Positions 43,103 to 51,603 are shown, numbered from the stretch's first letter. The stretch is DNA of 64,000 bases from an uncultured Schlesneria sp. (GCA_903834925.1 CAILLA010000109.1:1-64000); one strand, 5' to 3'. Notes: generated by a model from the sequence alone, not told the origin. Numbers and translations are program-made.

Positions 43103-45241
43103 ATGAGGTCTCGCCACATGTCGTCCATGCCAGAGCTGGAACCGTCATCCCCATCCTTGAAGTCCGGGCTTACCGGGGGCGCAGCAGTTGGGCGAGGTGT
43201 AGATTACCAGACATTGTATGCCGTTCATGTGGCATTGCGACTAATCGTCCGGTTGCTGAGGGAGTCGCCGCTGCAACGGCCGATCTTGGTCATTGAACCG
43301 CGACTTCTCTCCGACGAACAGGTTACACGTTGGGATCTCCAGTTTTCCCCTGACGCGATTGCAGTCGAAGCCAAGGCCAACGTGGCGAAGAAGGACCTCA
43401 TCGAGTTGCTCAGGCGCGCCAGGAAGAGCGTGGAACTAAATCAAGGCCAGCGATTCGAACTGGTTTATGATGAGTGCTCCGTTGCGTTTCTTCGGGGCCT
43501 GAAGGACTTGGTCCGATTGGCGGAGGAAGGCGATGGCGACGAACAGAAGTTTGTGAAACTGTGTCGACTTGAATCTTCTAGCGATATCAAAGAGGTGTTG
43601 GCGATTCTTGGAGACGCCGCCTTTCAAGTTGGTCAGCGGCTTACATTGCGGCACCTTCCGACGCATCTACTTCACGAAACTATTGAACTTCATCTCAGAT
43701 TTGTCGCGTCTCCTGCAAGCACGATTCGTCTAAAGGAAGGGCTCTACACCCGTTTTGTCGTGGCGATGCAAAAACGACAGACTTTCTTCATTCCACAGTT
43801 GATGGATAGCCTGAAGTCAGAAGGCGTGGACTTCAATGACTCAATGACACTCGTTCCCAAAAACATTCATCCGTCTTTGCACATTTCGTTGCACCTGCTT
43901 CAGCAATGCAATCGTGCAATCCCGCTCGTCGTGCTTGCATTAGTCTGTTCGGAATCGGAATCCGCTCTTCGGATGATTCTTGAAGAGTCGCTTGCAGTCA
44001 CGGCGGACAATGCTGGTCTGTGGCATTGCAATCCGCTTCCGGTCCTGATCGACCACCCAAATTCGGCTGAACTTCTTGGCGATTGCCTTCGGGCGACACT
44101 TCAGTTCATTAGCCAAAACAAATCGAATGCTGTGGGTTTCGCTCAAGTTGAAAACGCGATTTCGCTGACGCGAAAATGTGAAATCGTGAATCCGACGGCA
44201 GCGACGATGACTTTTGGTACGCTCGACAAATTATTGAAGCGCAGGGGACGAAAACGCGATGTTCTGGATTTGTCGCGAATAACCGTAGAATCCGCCCGAC
44301 GTGTTTCGATTCCTACTGAAGACGTGCGGAAGGCTGAAATCAAAGCGTTAGTCTGCGGTTACACTTGGGTATTCCAACGAATTGGGGAATTTGCCGACGC
44401 TGAATTGTATGCGGCACAAAGCCAACGGTTGGGTGCCGATATCGGATGGCAAAGAAATACGGCGTTTTGCAAGAAATGTATCGGGCGCCTCCGCCGCGTT
44501 CAGGCCGAACAGGAACAGAATTTAAGAAGAAGAACCAAGCTTCTGAGTGAGAGTAAAGATTTGCTTCTGGAAGCAATCGATGCATTTTCGATCGACACTG
44601 AGCATGGTCCGTCACATCCGGAAGTCGGCGATTGTTTTAGCCTTCTTGCGAGAACTCACCTGATGACGAACCGTGTGCAAGACGCGGATCATTGTTTAGC
44701 ACGAGCGAGGGAATTGATCACGGCTGATCCTGGATTCCAATCGTCCAAGGATTACATGGATCTGTTGATTCTCGAAGGAGAAATCCATTCGATCCGATTT
44801 CAATATCAGGCTGCTGACGAAAAGTTCGCCGAGGCAATCAGATGCCACGATCCAGACGACGCCGAAAAATCCGAGATTGCAGCACGGGTTCATCTGGCAC
44901 GTGGCAAGAACCTCCTGAGCTGGAAAAATGATAAGAATCTTGCATTGAATGAAGTGCAACGGGCCGCTGAGATATGGGAAGACTCGAATGAGCATTTTTT
45001 TAGAGGCCTTGCGGAATGGACCATGATCGAAATCAAGGATGAAATTCCCAAACGCGATCGGAATAAGCTCAAGGATCTTTCGCCGTCTGTTCGCGTCGAA
45101 GTAATCCGACTCAGGCAACGTTTCGTAACTCCATCTTCGTCGAGAACTCTGGCACAACGTGCAGAGCTCGGCGACGATGCATGGAAGAGACTGATTGTAG
45201 ATGCGACGAAGAACGTCGCGATTCGAAATAGACGCTGGTGA
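43103..45241 (+). CDS. PD-(D/E)XK nuclease with TPR-like repeats (Cap4/DUF4297-like)
   Basis: A 712-residue protein. The N-terminus has G-x-x-Y-Q-x-x-Y-A (RGVDYQTLYA, 31-40) and then P83-D84 ... E89-A-K91 (SPDAIAVEAK), a literal PD-x4-ExK nuclease site as in Cap4/DUF4297-type enzymes that cut double-stranded DNA when activated. Residues about 150-350 are an uncharacterised helical region. Residues about 410-640 look like TPR repeats (GEFADAELYAAQSQRLG; HPEVGDCFSLLARTHLMTNRVQDADHCLARARELI and so on), likely a sensor or partner-binding scaffold. No NTPase or nucleotide-binding domain is visible. Co-transcribed with two protease genes 6 bp and further downstream. In-frame ATGs at 43118 and 43127 could also be starts. 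Confidence 0.65.
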   Translation: MRSRHMSSMPELEPSSPSLKSGLTGGAAVGRGVDYQTLYAVHVALRLIVRLLRESPLQRPILVIEPRLLSDEQVTRWDLQFSPDAIAVEAKANVAKKDLIELLRRARKSVELNQGQRFELVYDECSVAFLRGLKDLVRLAEEGDGDEQKFVKLCRLESSSDIKEVLAILGDAAFQVGQRLTLRHLPTHLLHETIELHLRFVASPASTIRLKEGLYTRFVVAMQKRQTFFIPQLMDSLKSEGVDFNDSMTLVPKNIHPSLHISLHLLQQCNRAIPLVVLALVCSESESALRMILEESLAVTADNAGLWHCNPLPVLIDHPNSAELLGDCLRATLQFISQNKSNAVGFAQVENAISLTRKCEIVNPTAATMTFGTLDKLLKRRGRKRDVLDLSRITVESARRVSIPTEDVRKAEIKALVCGYTWVFQRIGEFADAELYAAQSQRLGADIGWQRNTAFCKKCIGRLRRVQAEQEQNLRRRTKLLSESKDLLLEAIDAFSIDTEHGPSHPEVGDCFSLLARTHLMTNRVQDADHCLARARELITADPGFQSSKDYMDLLILEGEIHSIRFQYQAADEKFAEAIRCHDPDDAEKSEIAARVHLARGKNLLSWKNDKNLALNEVQRAAEIWEDSNEHFFRGLAEWTMIEIKDEIPKRDRNKLKDLSPSVRVEVIRLRQRFVTPSSSRTLAQRAELGDDAWKRLIVDATKNVAIRNRRW

Positions 45242-45247
45242 ATTGAA

Positions 45248-46015
45248 ATGACTGAATGGAGAAGTGCTGCAGCCCGTCGAATCATGGCGTTTGCGGACAG
45301 GAAGACAGTTCCTTCCGCTGTCGTGGAAATTGCACGTCGTCTAACCGAAGGCCAAAAGCTGCCGCCGACCGATCTTGAGGCCATTTTCCCGCGTGTAGAC
45401 ATTCTTGAATGTCACGCCGATCCAGATATGCTGACAGCCGGTGAACTGCGTCAAGCGGAGGGTGGATTTGAAATCGCGTACAATCAATCGGAATCTGAGA
45501 ATCGTCAGCGGTTTACAATCGCACATGAAATTGCCCATGCGGTGATGGAGCGGACTGGGCCTCATTGTCCCCGTCGCGGACGGGAGTTGGAACGGATCTG
45601 TGATTTGATTGCCGGGCAAATTCTGGTGCCAGAAGAAGCACTCGCGGCGACCGTCAAATCCCCGCTAAATCTCACTGAGATTAGCCGCCTTGCCCGCCTT
45701 TTCAAAAGTTCACTGACAATGACTGCGATCCGTTGTGCTCAACAATATCGTGTTGCATGTGCCCAAGTTGAGCATGATGAAATCGTTTGGTTCGCGGGAA
45801 CCAACAACTTCGGTCTACGGAGGCCGGCCGGACAGTTGAAGAAGCTGTTGGCGATTGCAGAACACGCCAACGATGGACGCACCACATGCACATTTGATTT
45901 GGATGCGGAACCTTCAAGTGAGTTAAATGTTGAATGGCGGGCAACAGGCAACGAGCGAAAACTGTTCGTGCTGACTCGGCATCTCAGCTTGAACCATGGG
46001 AGTAAGGTTTCCTGA
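45248..46015 (+). CDS. ImmA/IrrE-family metallopeptidase
   Basis: A 255-residue protein with HEIAH at about 93-97 in RFTIAHEIAHAVMERTG, the zinc-peptidase motif of ImmA/IrrE proteins, plus the downstream conserved ICDLIAGQILVPEEAL helix with the third ligand-bearing region. These proteases cleave repressors in response to stress or phage. A beta/alpha C-terminal part (170-255) follows. No HTH repressor gene is adjacent, so the substrate may be a neighbour, the TPR nuclease or the trypsin-like protein. It begins 6 bp after the nuclease gene and ends at the start of the next, so the three are one operon. Confidence 0.8.
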   Translation: MTEWRSAAARRIMAFADRKTVPSAVVEIARRLTEGQKLPPTDLEAIFPRVDILECHADPDMLTAGELRQAEGGFEIAYNQSESENRQRFTIAHEIAHAVMERTGPHCPRRGRELERICDLIAGQILVPEEALAATVKSPLNLTEISRLARLFKSSLTMTAIRCAQQYRVACAQVEHDEIVWFAGTNNFGLRRPAGQLKKLLAIAEHANDGRTTCTFDLDAEPSSELNVEWRATGNERKLFVLTRHLSLNHGSKVS

Positions 46016-46016
46016 G

Positions 46017-46931
46017 ATGCAGCCCAAAGCAGAATCACCGCGGATCACTCTTTCCCAACGACAGGAGGAGGAAATCATCAAATGTACGGGACCTGCGATT
46101 GTCCGGCTGTATGGTCTGCTTTCGGACTTCGTGAAGTTCTTCGGTTCAGGAATCTTGGTGGAATTGGACGGCACAATATACGTCGTGACTGCTAAGCACG
46201 TCATTGAGAAGAAGTTGGAAACCGATCTTTCTGGAAACTCCCTCTATGAAGGAATGGGTCAGTCAACCGGTTCAAAGACATTGATTACCAAAGTCACAAC
46301 TCCGATCTACAGCAACGCTCCTCCTCGAGACATCGCCGTTGCACGTTTGCCAATCGAAGACTTGAAGCAATCGGATGCTGTTCCAATCAACCTTCGATCC
46401 GTTCCCCAGTACACGCCGTTGCTCTTGAGCGAACTCCTCATTGCTCATGGATATCCTGATGCTCTAACCAAAACATTACGACTGTTGAATGGATCATTTT
46501 CGAGATCGTTCCCGCTGTTTGCATGTGAGGAACCTTGTGGATGCAAATGGTTTGATCCAAAAATCCATTTCGCCATTGGATTTCCAGCCAGGCACCTTGA
46601 ACAACGCGGAATACTTGTGGAAGGGATGGATCCACAAGGAATGAGTGGATGTCCCGTATGGACGACCAACATCGTTTCACGCGGAAGCAATTGGTCGTCC
46701 AACGATATTCAGCTAATTGGGATGGCCATTGCGTGGGACATGGCTTCCCAAGTGTTGATCTGTGTTCGAATCGAGTATTTCTGGGTTTTGTTTTTCGATG
46801 TTCTACAGCGTGAATTCGCATATTTCCGTTGGATCGACCGCGGCATGCCGCCAAACGATGACCAAGCAGACTGGCATGCCGCAAAACGGCATGTTCGAGA
46901 TCTGGAAAACAGCCTTTGGAAGCGCGGTTGA
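46017..46931 (+). CDS. Trypsin-like serine protease
   Basis: From the ATG at 46017, one base after the upstream stop, the product has 304 residues; an in-frame ATG at 45996 would overlap the ImmA gene by 20 bp. The trypsin-like catalytic triad can be placed: H61 in TAKHV, D105 in RDIAVARL, S210 in GMSGCPVW (G-x-S-G). The fold fits the single-domain trypsin_2 type; no signal peptide is present, so it acts inside the cell. Two additional Cys-x-Cys pairs (CEEPCGCKW) lie between. In phage defence, proteases of this kind are known activators of toxic effectors; here the TPR nuclease is the obvious candidate partner. Confidence 0.75.
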   Translation: MQPKAESPRITLSQRQEEEIIKCTGPAIVRLYGLLSDFVKFFGSGILVELDGTIYVVTAKHVIEKKLETDLSGNSLYEGMGQSTGSKTLITKVTTPIYSNAPPRDIAVARLPIEDLKQSDAVPINLRSVPQYTPLLLSELLIAHGYPDALTKTLRLLNGSFSRSFPLFACEEPCGCKWFDPKIHFAIGFPARHLEQRGILVEGMDPQGMSGCPVWTTNIVSRGSNWSSNDIQLIGMAIAWDMASQVLICVRIEYFWVLFFDVLQREFAYFRWIDRGMPPNDDQADWHAAKRHVRDLENSLWKRG

Positions 46932-47028
46932 TGGGAACTCTCAAACCAGAACTCTTCCATATTCGGACGATGAATCGGGTGAGTAGGATCGGAGTACGTC
47001 GGACGCACCACACTCGGTTGCAGTCGAG

Positions 47029-47754
47029 CTAAGCGCTCTTGAATGCGTCAATTTTCCGCAATAGACAAGAGCTGACCATGACATTGTTCGAAATCATCGC
47101 TGCTCTGTCAGCATCTTCGATGGTCGGTTTTACCTTCAACAATGAACGATCCCATCCATGATGCAATCCCGCCAAGCGAAACAGATACGAGTGGTCGGAA
47201 TTGCCTAGGTTATTGTTGTGTCGTTCACACAGCGTAACCAGATTGTCACCTGTGGAATCTCCACCTTTAGAATGTGGTATCACATGGTCCATCGTCAGTT
47301 TGTCATTCGGATCGGCGTTGGCACCGCAGAGGACACACCGGTGGCCGTCGCGCAAGAGAACGAGAGCTCTTACCTGCTTCGTCGGACGTCTCCTCGCACG
47401 GCCGTCACCCAATCGTTCATCCCAAAAGAGTCCCATGGGTGACTTCACGCATGTGCAGGTCTTCAGTAAGGGCACAAGACATTGCTGAACAATTGCAGAG
47501 GGGGCGACCATCCAACCGCCAGATCTGACCCATTTTGCTAGATCCCGGGGATGATTGACTTCAAGACATGGATTCCCCAATAGCCTCAATACCTTAATGG
47601 CGTTTTCCTCGATGATTTGCGTTGGCTTTCTCTTTTCCCTGCGATGCTTTTCCCAACCGGTCCAAGCAGCGAATACTCGATAATAGACACGTCCGCCCGT
47701 GACCTCATCCAAGCAGTAGAGGTAGGCATTGTTCCCTGGTTCCTTCTCTGTCAT
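47029..47754 (-). CDS. HNH endonuclease
   Basis: The true start is taken as the ATG at 47754 (MTEKEPGNNAYLY), one base after the stop of the upstream gene; the longer frame that begins at 47850 would overlap that gene by 95 bp. The product is 241 residues. The HNH motif is in the C-terminal half: RDGHRCVLCGA (two Cys zinc knuckle), DHVIPHSKGGDSTGDNLVTLCERHNNNLG, with H and N residues of the beta-beta-alpha-metal site. The N-terminal 100 residues are of unknown role. It cuts DNA non-specifically or at modified sites. It is the last gene of a three-gene minus-strand set that starts at 48382. Confidence 0.8.
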   Translation of the reverse strand: MTEKEPGNNAYLYCLDEVTGGRVYYRVFAAWTGWEKHRREKRKPTQIIEENAIKVLRLLGNPCLEVNHPRDLAKWVRSGGWMVAPSAIVQQCLVPLLKTCTCVKSPMGLFWDERLGDGRARRRPTKQVRALVLLRDGHRCVLCGANADPNDKLTMDHVIPHSKGGDSTGDNLVTLCERHNNNLGNSDHSYLFRLAGLHHGWDRSLLKVKPTIEDADRAAMISNNVMVSSCLLRKIDAFKSA

Positions 47755-47755
47755 T

Positions 47756-48109
47756 TCATTCTTTTCTGTCGTTGTACTCGATGAAAACTCGGTAACGAAG
47801 ACGATTCGGACAGCTCGGCTTGTTGCGCTTGTCGAGGAACTCATGGCCATGACAAAAGATTAGACCTTCTCCGGTTGTCTCTCCTTTGGATACCAGTGGC
47901 GTCAGAATCTCTTGCTGTATGGCGAATCCCCCCTGTTTGCAGCGGTGCCATTTGCACCGCAGTTCCTTGTTGCCGTTCAGTTCGGTCATCACCCCGTTAC
48001 GGACACCCAATGGCTCGATTCTGGTTTCAGTATGCTCGTATTCGATGCGGAATGACTTCACTTCAGGAAACGCTTCCTGAAATGAAACGTCAGGGAATAA
48101 AGATGTCAC
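47756..48109 (-). CDS. Small protein of HNH operon
   Basis: A 117-residue protein starting at GTG 48109, with AAGGAG six bases before it (the longer frame from 48139 lacks a site). The sequence has a cysteine/histidine cluster, CKWHRCKQGGF and CHGHEFLDKRNKPSC, that may bind zinc, and a beta-rich N-terminal half. No family is recognised. The stop (TGA) is followed after one base by the HNH start, so the two are coupled. Confidence 0.6.
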   Translation of the reverse strand: MTSLFPDVSFQEAFPEVKSFRIEYEHTETRIEPLGVRNGVMTELNGNKELRCKWHRCKQGGFAIQQEILTPLVSKGETTGEGLIFCHGHEFLDKRNKPSCPNRLRYRVFIEYNDRKE

Positions 48110-48172
48110 TGTGGTCTCCTTACACGAACACGATCTCATCGATTCCCCGCCCGCAGCGGCTTTCGATGTGGA

Positions 48173-48382
48173 TCATTCGAACTTCGGCCCTAATCCCTCA
48201 TGGACCAGAATTGTCTCCATCATTTCCGTTTTGCTGGGCTTCGTCGGCTGTACGGGGTCGGGCTTAGTGGCCGTGACCTCATCTTTCTGGTAGGGAAGAA
48301 TCGTGCCGAGCTCTTTTGCAGTCATCTTCTGAAGCTCTGCTTTTCGGATTTGGCGTTGTTCTTGTTTGGTCAGTCTCTTCAC
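48173..48382 (-). CDS. Small basic helical protein, first gene of HNH operon
   Basis: The start is taken at GTG 48382, with AAGGAG five bases upstream; the first ATG at 48418 has no site. The product is 69 residues, N-terminal region very basic and helical (VKRLTKQEQRQIRKAELQKM), then Pro/Lys/Thr-rich and a C-terminal acidic helix. The basic helix could bind DNA or RNA. It belongs to the HNH operon and ends 63 bp before the next gene. Confidence 0.55.
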   Translation of the reverse strand: MKRLTKQEQRQIRKAELQKMTAKELGTILPYQKDEVTATKPDPVQPTKPSKTEMMETILVHEGLGPKFE

Positions 48383-48657
48383 GTTGTCTCCTTGCTGATG
48401 GGGGATGAATATTCTCATTTTCCATCGAGGTTTCGCAATTCAAATAAATATAATCTCCATCGATTCAGTGCAGCTGTTTTTAGGTGGCTGCGAGAACCTC
48501 CATTTGGACCAATTCTCGAAGCACCGCTCTCGTAGCGGAGACCGTGAACTGGATCGGTGAGCTTCTGGATATTACTGGCAATGAAGAAACACCGCGTGAG
48601 ATCGGGAAGCTAGCCTTGTTCGACGCGCAGGAGATGTATTTCAACCGGGTTTGCGAG

Positions 48658-49563
48658 TCAGAGTTTCGCCAACGACACCAGCAAAAGGATGTTTGAACAA
48701 CAGGTGTGAACCATGTGATCCGCGAGCTCCTTTGTGGCAGCAAATGACGGCGATGGGCCTTTCCCATGCGCAGATCCCACTTTGTTGCGGATACTGCCCG
48801 TGCCTGCGAGGACATTCTGGTAGAATGAGGGGAAAAGTCCATTGGCGCCGCAAATCGCGAGTAGATCTGAATGCCCAGCCTTGTCCTTGTCATAATGCCA
48901 ACCTTTGATGGTGCAGATCGTTTTTAACACTGTTTCGACTGATGCACCGCATGAAGTAATTGCATCGTCAAACTCTCCTTTTCGAAGATGGACAAGTCCA
49001 TCAATGAATTCGATATTGGCAGTGGCGAAACGTGGATCGGCCAGCAGTTGCATCGTGGGCTCGACAGCTTCGGCGTGAATGATCTTTTCACTCTTCATTA
49101 TCACCTTCGGATATGCATCCACATGCGGGCGTGGACCGCCGAGACGATGAAGCACCCTCGCTCCCTTTGGCAGCGAAGGGTCAGGTAAAACGACGAAAGA
49201 AGTGAGTTCGTACCCTATGTTCTCCTCGTCGAATATCTCATTGATGGCGTCGACCGATCTTTGGCCGCCGAAGAAGGATTCAGTGCGAAACAGTATTTCG
49301 AGAGTGTCGAGGAATTCTTTATCCGAACACTCAGATACGTGGTCAAGTGCTGGCGAACCCGAACTCGTCCCGTATTCAGACCGACAAATCCTGCCGAATC
49401 TCCTCAAGAGTAAACCATGCAGTTCCGCCATTACAGTTGGAATGTCGATCTGCTCGCTGACGATATGGCTCGCCGTGAACATGATTCTGCTTCGTACATT
49501 GGGATGAAATTCATATTCGTAACTGTCTGGCCGTGGATTCCCACGGGTTGAGAAAACTTCCAT
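48658..49563 (-). CDS. Abi_C-domain protein (abortive-infection type)
   Basis: A 301-residue protein. The C-terminal part, about 200-300, is an Abi_C-type domain: ITSCGASVETVLKTICTIKGW, then LLAICGANGLFP and TGSIRNKVGSAHGKGPSP, the S-x-R-N-K-x-G-x-x-H-G motif shared with HEPN-like RNases, probably an RNase of toxin type. The N-terminal 180 residues match the STM4504/CBY_0614-like region (MEVFSTRGNPRPDSYEYEF; FRTESFFGGQRSVDAINEIF) of unknown activity. The AGGA site is nine bases before the ATG. Such proteins give phage-abortive infection. It stands alone between the HNH operon and a small plus-strand gene. Confidence 0.75.
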   Translation of the reverse strand: MEVFSTRGNPRPDSYEYEFHPNVRSRIMFTASHIVSEQIDIPTVMAELHGLLLRRFGRICRSEYGTSSGSPALDHVSECSDKEFLDTLEILFRTESFFGGQRSVDAINEIFDEENIGYELTSFVVLPDPSLPKGARVLHRLGGPRPHVDAYPKVIMKSEKIIHAEAVEPTMQLLADPRFATANIEFIDGLVHLRKGEFDDAITSCGASVETVLKTICTIKGWHYDKDKAGHSDLLAICGANGLFPSFYQNVLAGTGSIRNKVGSAHGKGPSPSFAATKELADHMVHTCCSNILLLVSLAKL

Positions 49564-49718
49564 CTCTGGATTCCTGAAGGTCTACTGCGGGCGAATTCTT
49601 CTCATTTTGACACACACGCGATCATCTGGTTCGACCTTTGATCCTACGCCACCAGAATCTGTTCTGTAAGCGTCCAGAGATTCCTTCCGCCTCTCGGCCT
49701 TCGTGTACCGTGCGACCC

Positions 49719-50015
49719 ATGTACGGAGATGAGCAGACACCGCAGGCCGCAGGCACGCCAGACAGGCTGGAAACAGAACGTCCCGCAGACATCGTGGACG
49801 CGATCCGCGAAGACTACCGTACGCGGTTGCGGACGATACGAAGCTGCTGTCACAACCCTCGTCTTGAATGGCGAGGAACTGCTGAAAACGCGGAAATCGT
49901 CTGTGCTGGTTGCGGCTTTATCCTCGCAGATGACGGCCAGCTCATCGACTGGCACGACCCGAAACAGATTGCGTGGCAAAAAGATCTCGAAGCGACAATT
50001 GACGATCGTCAATAA
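49719..50015 (+). CDS. Small zinc-ribbon-like protein
   Basis: A 98-residue protein, start taken at ATG 49719 (MYGDEQTPQAAG); an earlier in-frame ATG at 49638 is less likely. C-C-x-N ... C-A-G-C-G-F-I in residues about 45-70 forms a single zinc ribbon, and the C-terminus is charged (DWHDPKQIAWQKDLEATIDDRQ). The pattern is common in small mobile-element proteins with no assigned role. Start lacks a clear Shine-Dalgarno. The gene's 3' end overlaps the 3' end of the minus-strand gene 50009-50296 by a few bases. Confidence 0.45.
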   Translation: MYGDEQTPQAAGTPDRLETERPADIVDAIREDYRTRLRTIRSCCHNPRLEWRGTAENAEIVCAGCGFILADDGQLIDWHDPKQIAWQKDLEATIDDRQ

Positions 50016-50296
50016 TCTGATGGAAGGAGCGCGGTAATCGCTCCGCCCTCATCGTCTTCGATAAACCAAAGGGCTTCGGCCTTGTAGGGATCTTCGAAGA
50101 TCTGGAGGTAATCGAGGCCGTTCTTTTCCTTCGCCAACTGCTGGAGCTCTCTGAGGCATCGGAGGATGGCATCGCGGTACAACTCGATCGCCGTCGGTGT
50201 CGCCACAAACGGCTTCTCAGGGGATGGCTGAAACATGTAACAGGACTCGGGTGATTCGAAGGGAATCTCCTGAAGTTTGTGGATCGGGTTTTCCAT
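50009..50296 (-). CDS. 95-residue protein, paralogue of the gene at 50893
   Basis: The true start is ATG 50296 (MENPIHKLQEIPF), not the longer frame. The product shares about two thirds of its residues with the protein coded at 50893-51180, including MFQPSP, KPF-ATP and the identical 16-residue acidic C-terminus IEDDEGGAITALLPSD. It is an acidic all-helical-type protein of unknown function, possibly DNA-mimic-like because of its acidity. A terminator lies just upstream (50311-50339), so it has its own promoter. Confidence 0.6.
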   Translation of the reverse strand: MENPIHKLQEIPFESPESCYMFQPSPEKPFVATPTAIELYRDAILRCLRELQQLAKEKNGLDYLQIFEDPYKAEALWFIEDDEGGAITALLPSDY

Positions 50297-50310
50297 AATG
50301 TGTTGAAGGA

Positions 50311-50339
50311 AAAAGATAAAAAGGGGGCCCGAAGGCCCC
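50311..50339 (-). terminator. Rho-independent terminator, minus strand
   Basis: Read on the minus strand, GGGGCC, a TTCG loop and GGCCCC are followed by a C and TTTTTATC. It lies just upstream of the 50009-50296 gene and ends whatever is transcribed from 50340 and above. Confidence 0.75.
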
Positions 50340-50844
50340 GTCACGGTGTCGTCGCAGACGTGATCGCTCGACGGACACTGGGGCAATGGTAGAGACCAGC
50401 TTGGCCTGGATCTTGCCGTTTTGCAAACTCCAAAACGAAGATAGCCTCCTGACACGCCGCCAACAGCTAATGAGCCACGGCGATCGATCAAATAAACGCG
50501 AGTCGAAGTTGATTCAATCTCCGGCGGCGCAGCTAAGGGAGTAAAGCCAGTGAAAGCATCTTGCGGGCCGCACGTCGCCGCCGCGGTCAACGGAGGAACC
50601 CAAAGGGGAAAATCCTTGACCGAACAAGGCGGCGAACGTGCAAGGATGGGATGCCTGAATGGGCGAGACGTCCGAAATCTCAACTGAGAGATGATCGCTT
50701 TTCAGCGGTCGCCGACGGTCATTGGCAAGAACCCCACAAAAAACTGTATGTGATGCGAACGGTGGCTCACTGTTTCGATGTGCTTCCAGACTTCTTTCGA
50801 TTCTGGAATCAAAAATCGGACATTTGCCACCAGGGGGAGGGGGA
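50340..50844. other. Spacer between paralogues, nothing recognised
   Basis: About 500 bp with open frames on both strands but poor composition and no matched family. It lies between two diverged copies of the same small gene, so it may be a remnant of a duplicated block or a decayed gene. Confidence 0.35.
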
Positions 50845-50886
50845 GAAAATAGGAAAACAGGGCCGCTACCAAACGGCAACGGCCCT
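50845..50886 (-). terminator. Rho-independent terminator, minus strand
   Basis: On the minus strand AGGGCCG (50880-50886) pairs with CGGCCCT (50859-50865), followed by GTTTTCCTATTTTC. It lies directly after the stop of the 50893-51180 gene. Confidence 0.65.
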
Positions 50887-50892
50887 TCTACG

Positions 50893-51180
50893 TCAATAAT
50901 CCGATGGAAGCAGAGCGGTAATCGCTCCTCCTTCATCGTCTTCGATAAACCAAAGGGCCTCCGTTTTATCGGGATCTTCGAAGACTTGAAGGTAGTCGAG
51001 TCCGTGCTTTTCAACCGCGAGGAGTTGAAGCTTCCAGTGGCACCAAAATATCGAATCGCCGTACAACTTGATTGCCGCCGGTGTCGCCAGAAACGGTTTC
51101 AACGGGGACGGCTGAAACATGTACCGAGAGTCCGGTGAATCGAACGGAATCTCCTGAAGTTTGAGAATTGGGTTTTCCAT
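50893..51180 (-). CDS. 95-residue protein, paralogue of the gene at 50009
   Basis: Exactly the same length (95 residues) as its neighbour, from ATG 51180 (MENPILKLQEIPF). The conserved C-terminal tail WFIEDDEGGAITALLPSDY is nearly identical at nucleotide level too, with codon changes elsewhere; the DYLQVFEDPDKTEALW stretch also matches the other copy. Diverged tandem duplicates of acidic proteins are common on plasmids and may be anti-defence proteins; the function is not known. A terminator lies upstream at 51200-51237. Confidence 0.6.
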   Translation of the reverse strand: MENPILKLQEIPFDSPDSRYMFQPSPLKPFLATPAAIKLYGDSIFWCHWKLQLLAVEKHGLDYLQVFEDPDKTEALWFIEDDEGGAITALLPSDY

Positions 51181-51199
51181 GATGGGTGGTGGGATGGAA

Positions 51200-51237
51200 A
51201 TAAAAGGGTGGGCGGCAGCCCCGAAGGACCACCGCCC
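51200..51237 (-). terminator. Rho-independent terminator, minus strand
   Basis: On the minus strand GGGCGG (51232-51237) and CCGCCC (51209-51214) form the main stem, with TGGTCC/GGGGCT partly pairing inside and a TTCG tip; ACCCTTTTATTT follows. It follows the stop of the ArdC-like gene by 10 bp. Confidence 0.65.
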
Positions 51238-51246
51238 AAGATTGTC

Positions 51247-51582
51247 TTATTGTTTCTTTTCGACTTGAGGCAAAGCGAAGACAAACGCATTGCCGGGTCG
51301 GGTGCCAACCTGCACCTTTTCGCCTTTTTCCGCGTCGTCTTTCCAGATGGGGATCATCGTGGCGACGCGAATGGCCTTCTCGCCTTTCTTCACGTGGTAG
51401 CCACGTAAATTCCAGGCTTTCAAAGTGAGGACGTTGACATATGGCTCACACTTGTCCGCCCATTCGGGGAACCGTTTTGCGACGGCGTCTTGAACGATCT
51501 TGACGTTGTCGATGCTCGTGGAGTCCTTGTACGGAACTCCGATTTGAATTGCCGGTGATGGAGGAGTATTCTGGGTTTGCAT
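51247..51582 (-). CDS. ArdC-like single-stranded-DNA-binding domain protein
   Basis: A 111-residue protein starting MQTQNTPPSPAIQIG. The C-terminal two thirds match the N-terminal ssDNA-binding part of ArdC antirestriction proteins: 'VNVLTLKAWNLRGYHVKKGEKAIRVAT' split over residues about 50-80, with the G-Y-x-V-x-K-G-E-K motif. ArdC protects incoming plasmid DNA from restriction. The protein lacks the C-terminal metallopeptidase-like domain, so it is a stand-alone ssDNA-binding version or truncated. A conserved hairpin-bearing leader lies upstream (51734-51786), with a second copy at 53222-53276. Confidence 0.65.
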   Translation of the reverse strand: MQTQNTPPSPAIQIGVPYKDSTSIDNVKIVQDAVAKRFPEWADKCEPYVNVLTLKAWNLRGYHVKKGEKAIRVATMIPIWKDDAEKGEKVQVGTRPGNAFVFALPQVEKKQ

Positions 51583-51603
51583 AATGGAAATTGGAAAGAA
51601 ATA

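Noticed and set aside
48484-48696. Plus-strand frame of 70 codons, protein-like composition
   Set aside because: It overlaps the Abi_C gene's end, has no ribosome binding site and no family, so I left it out.
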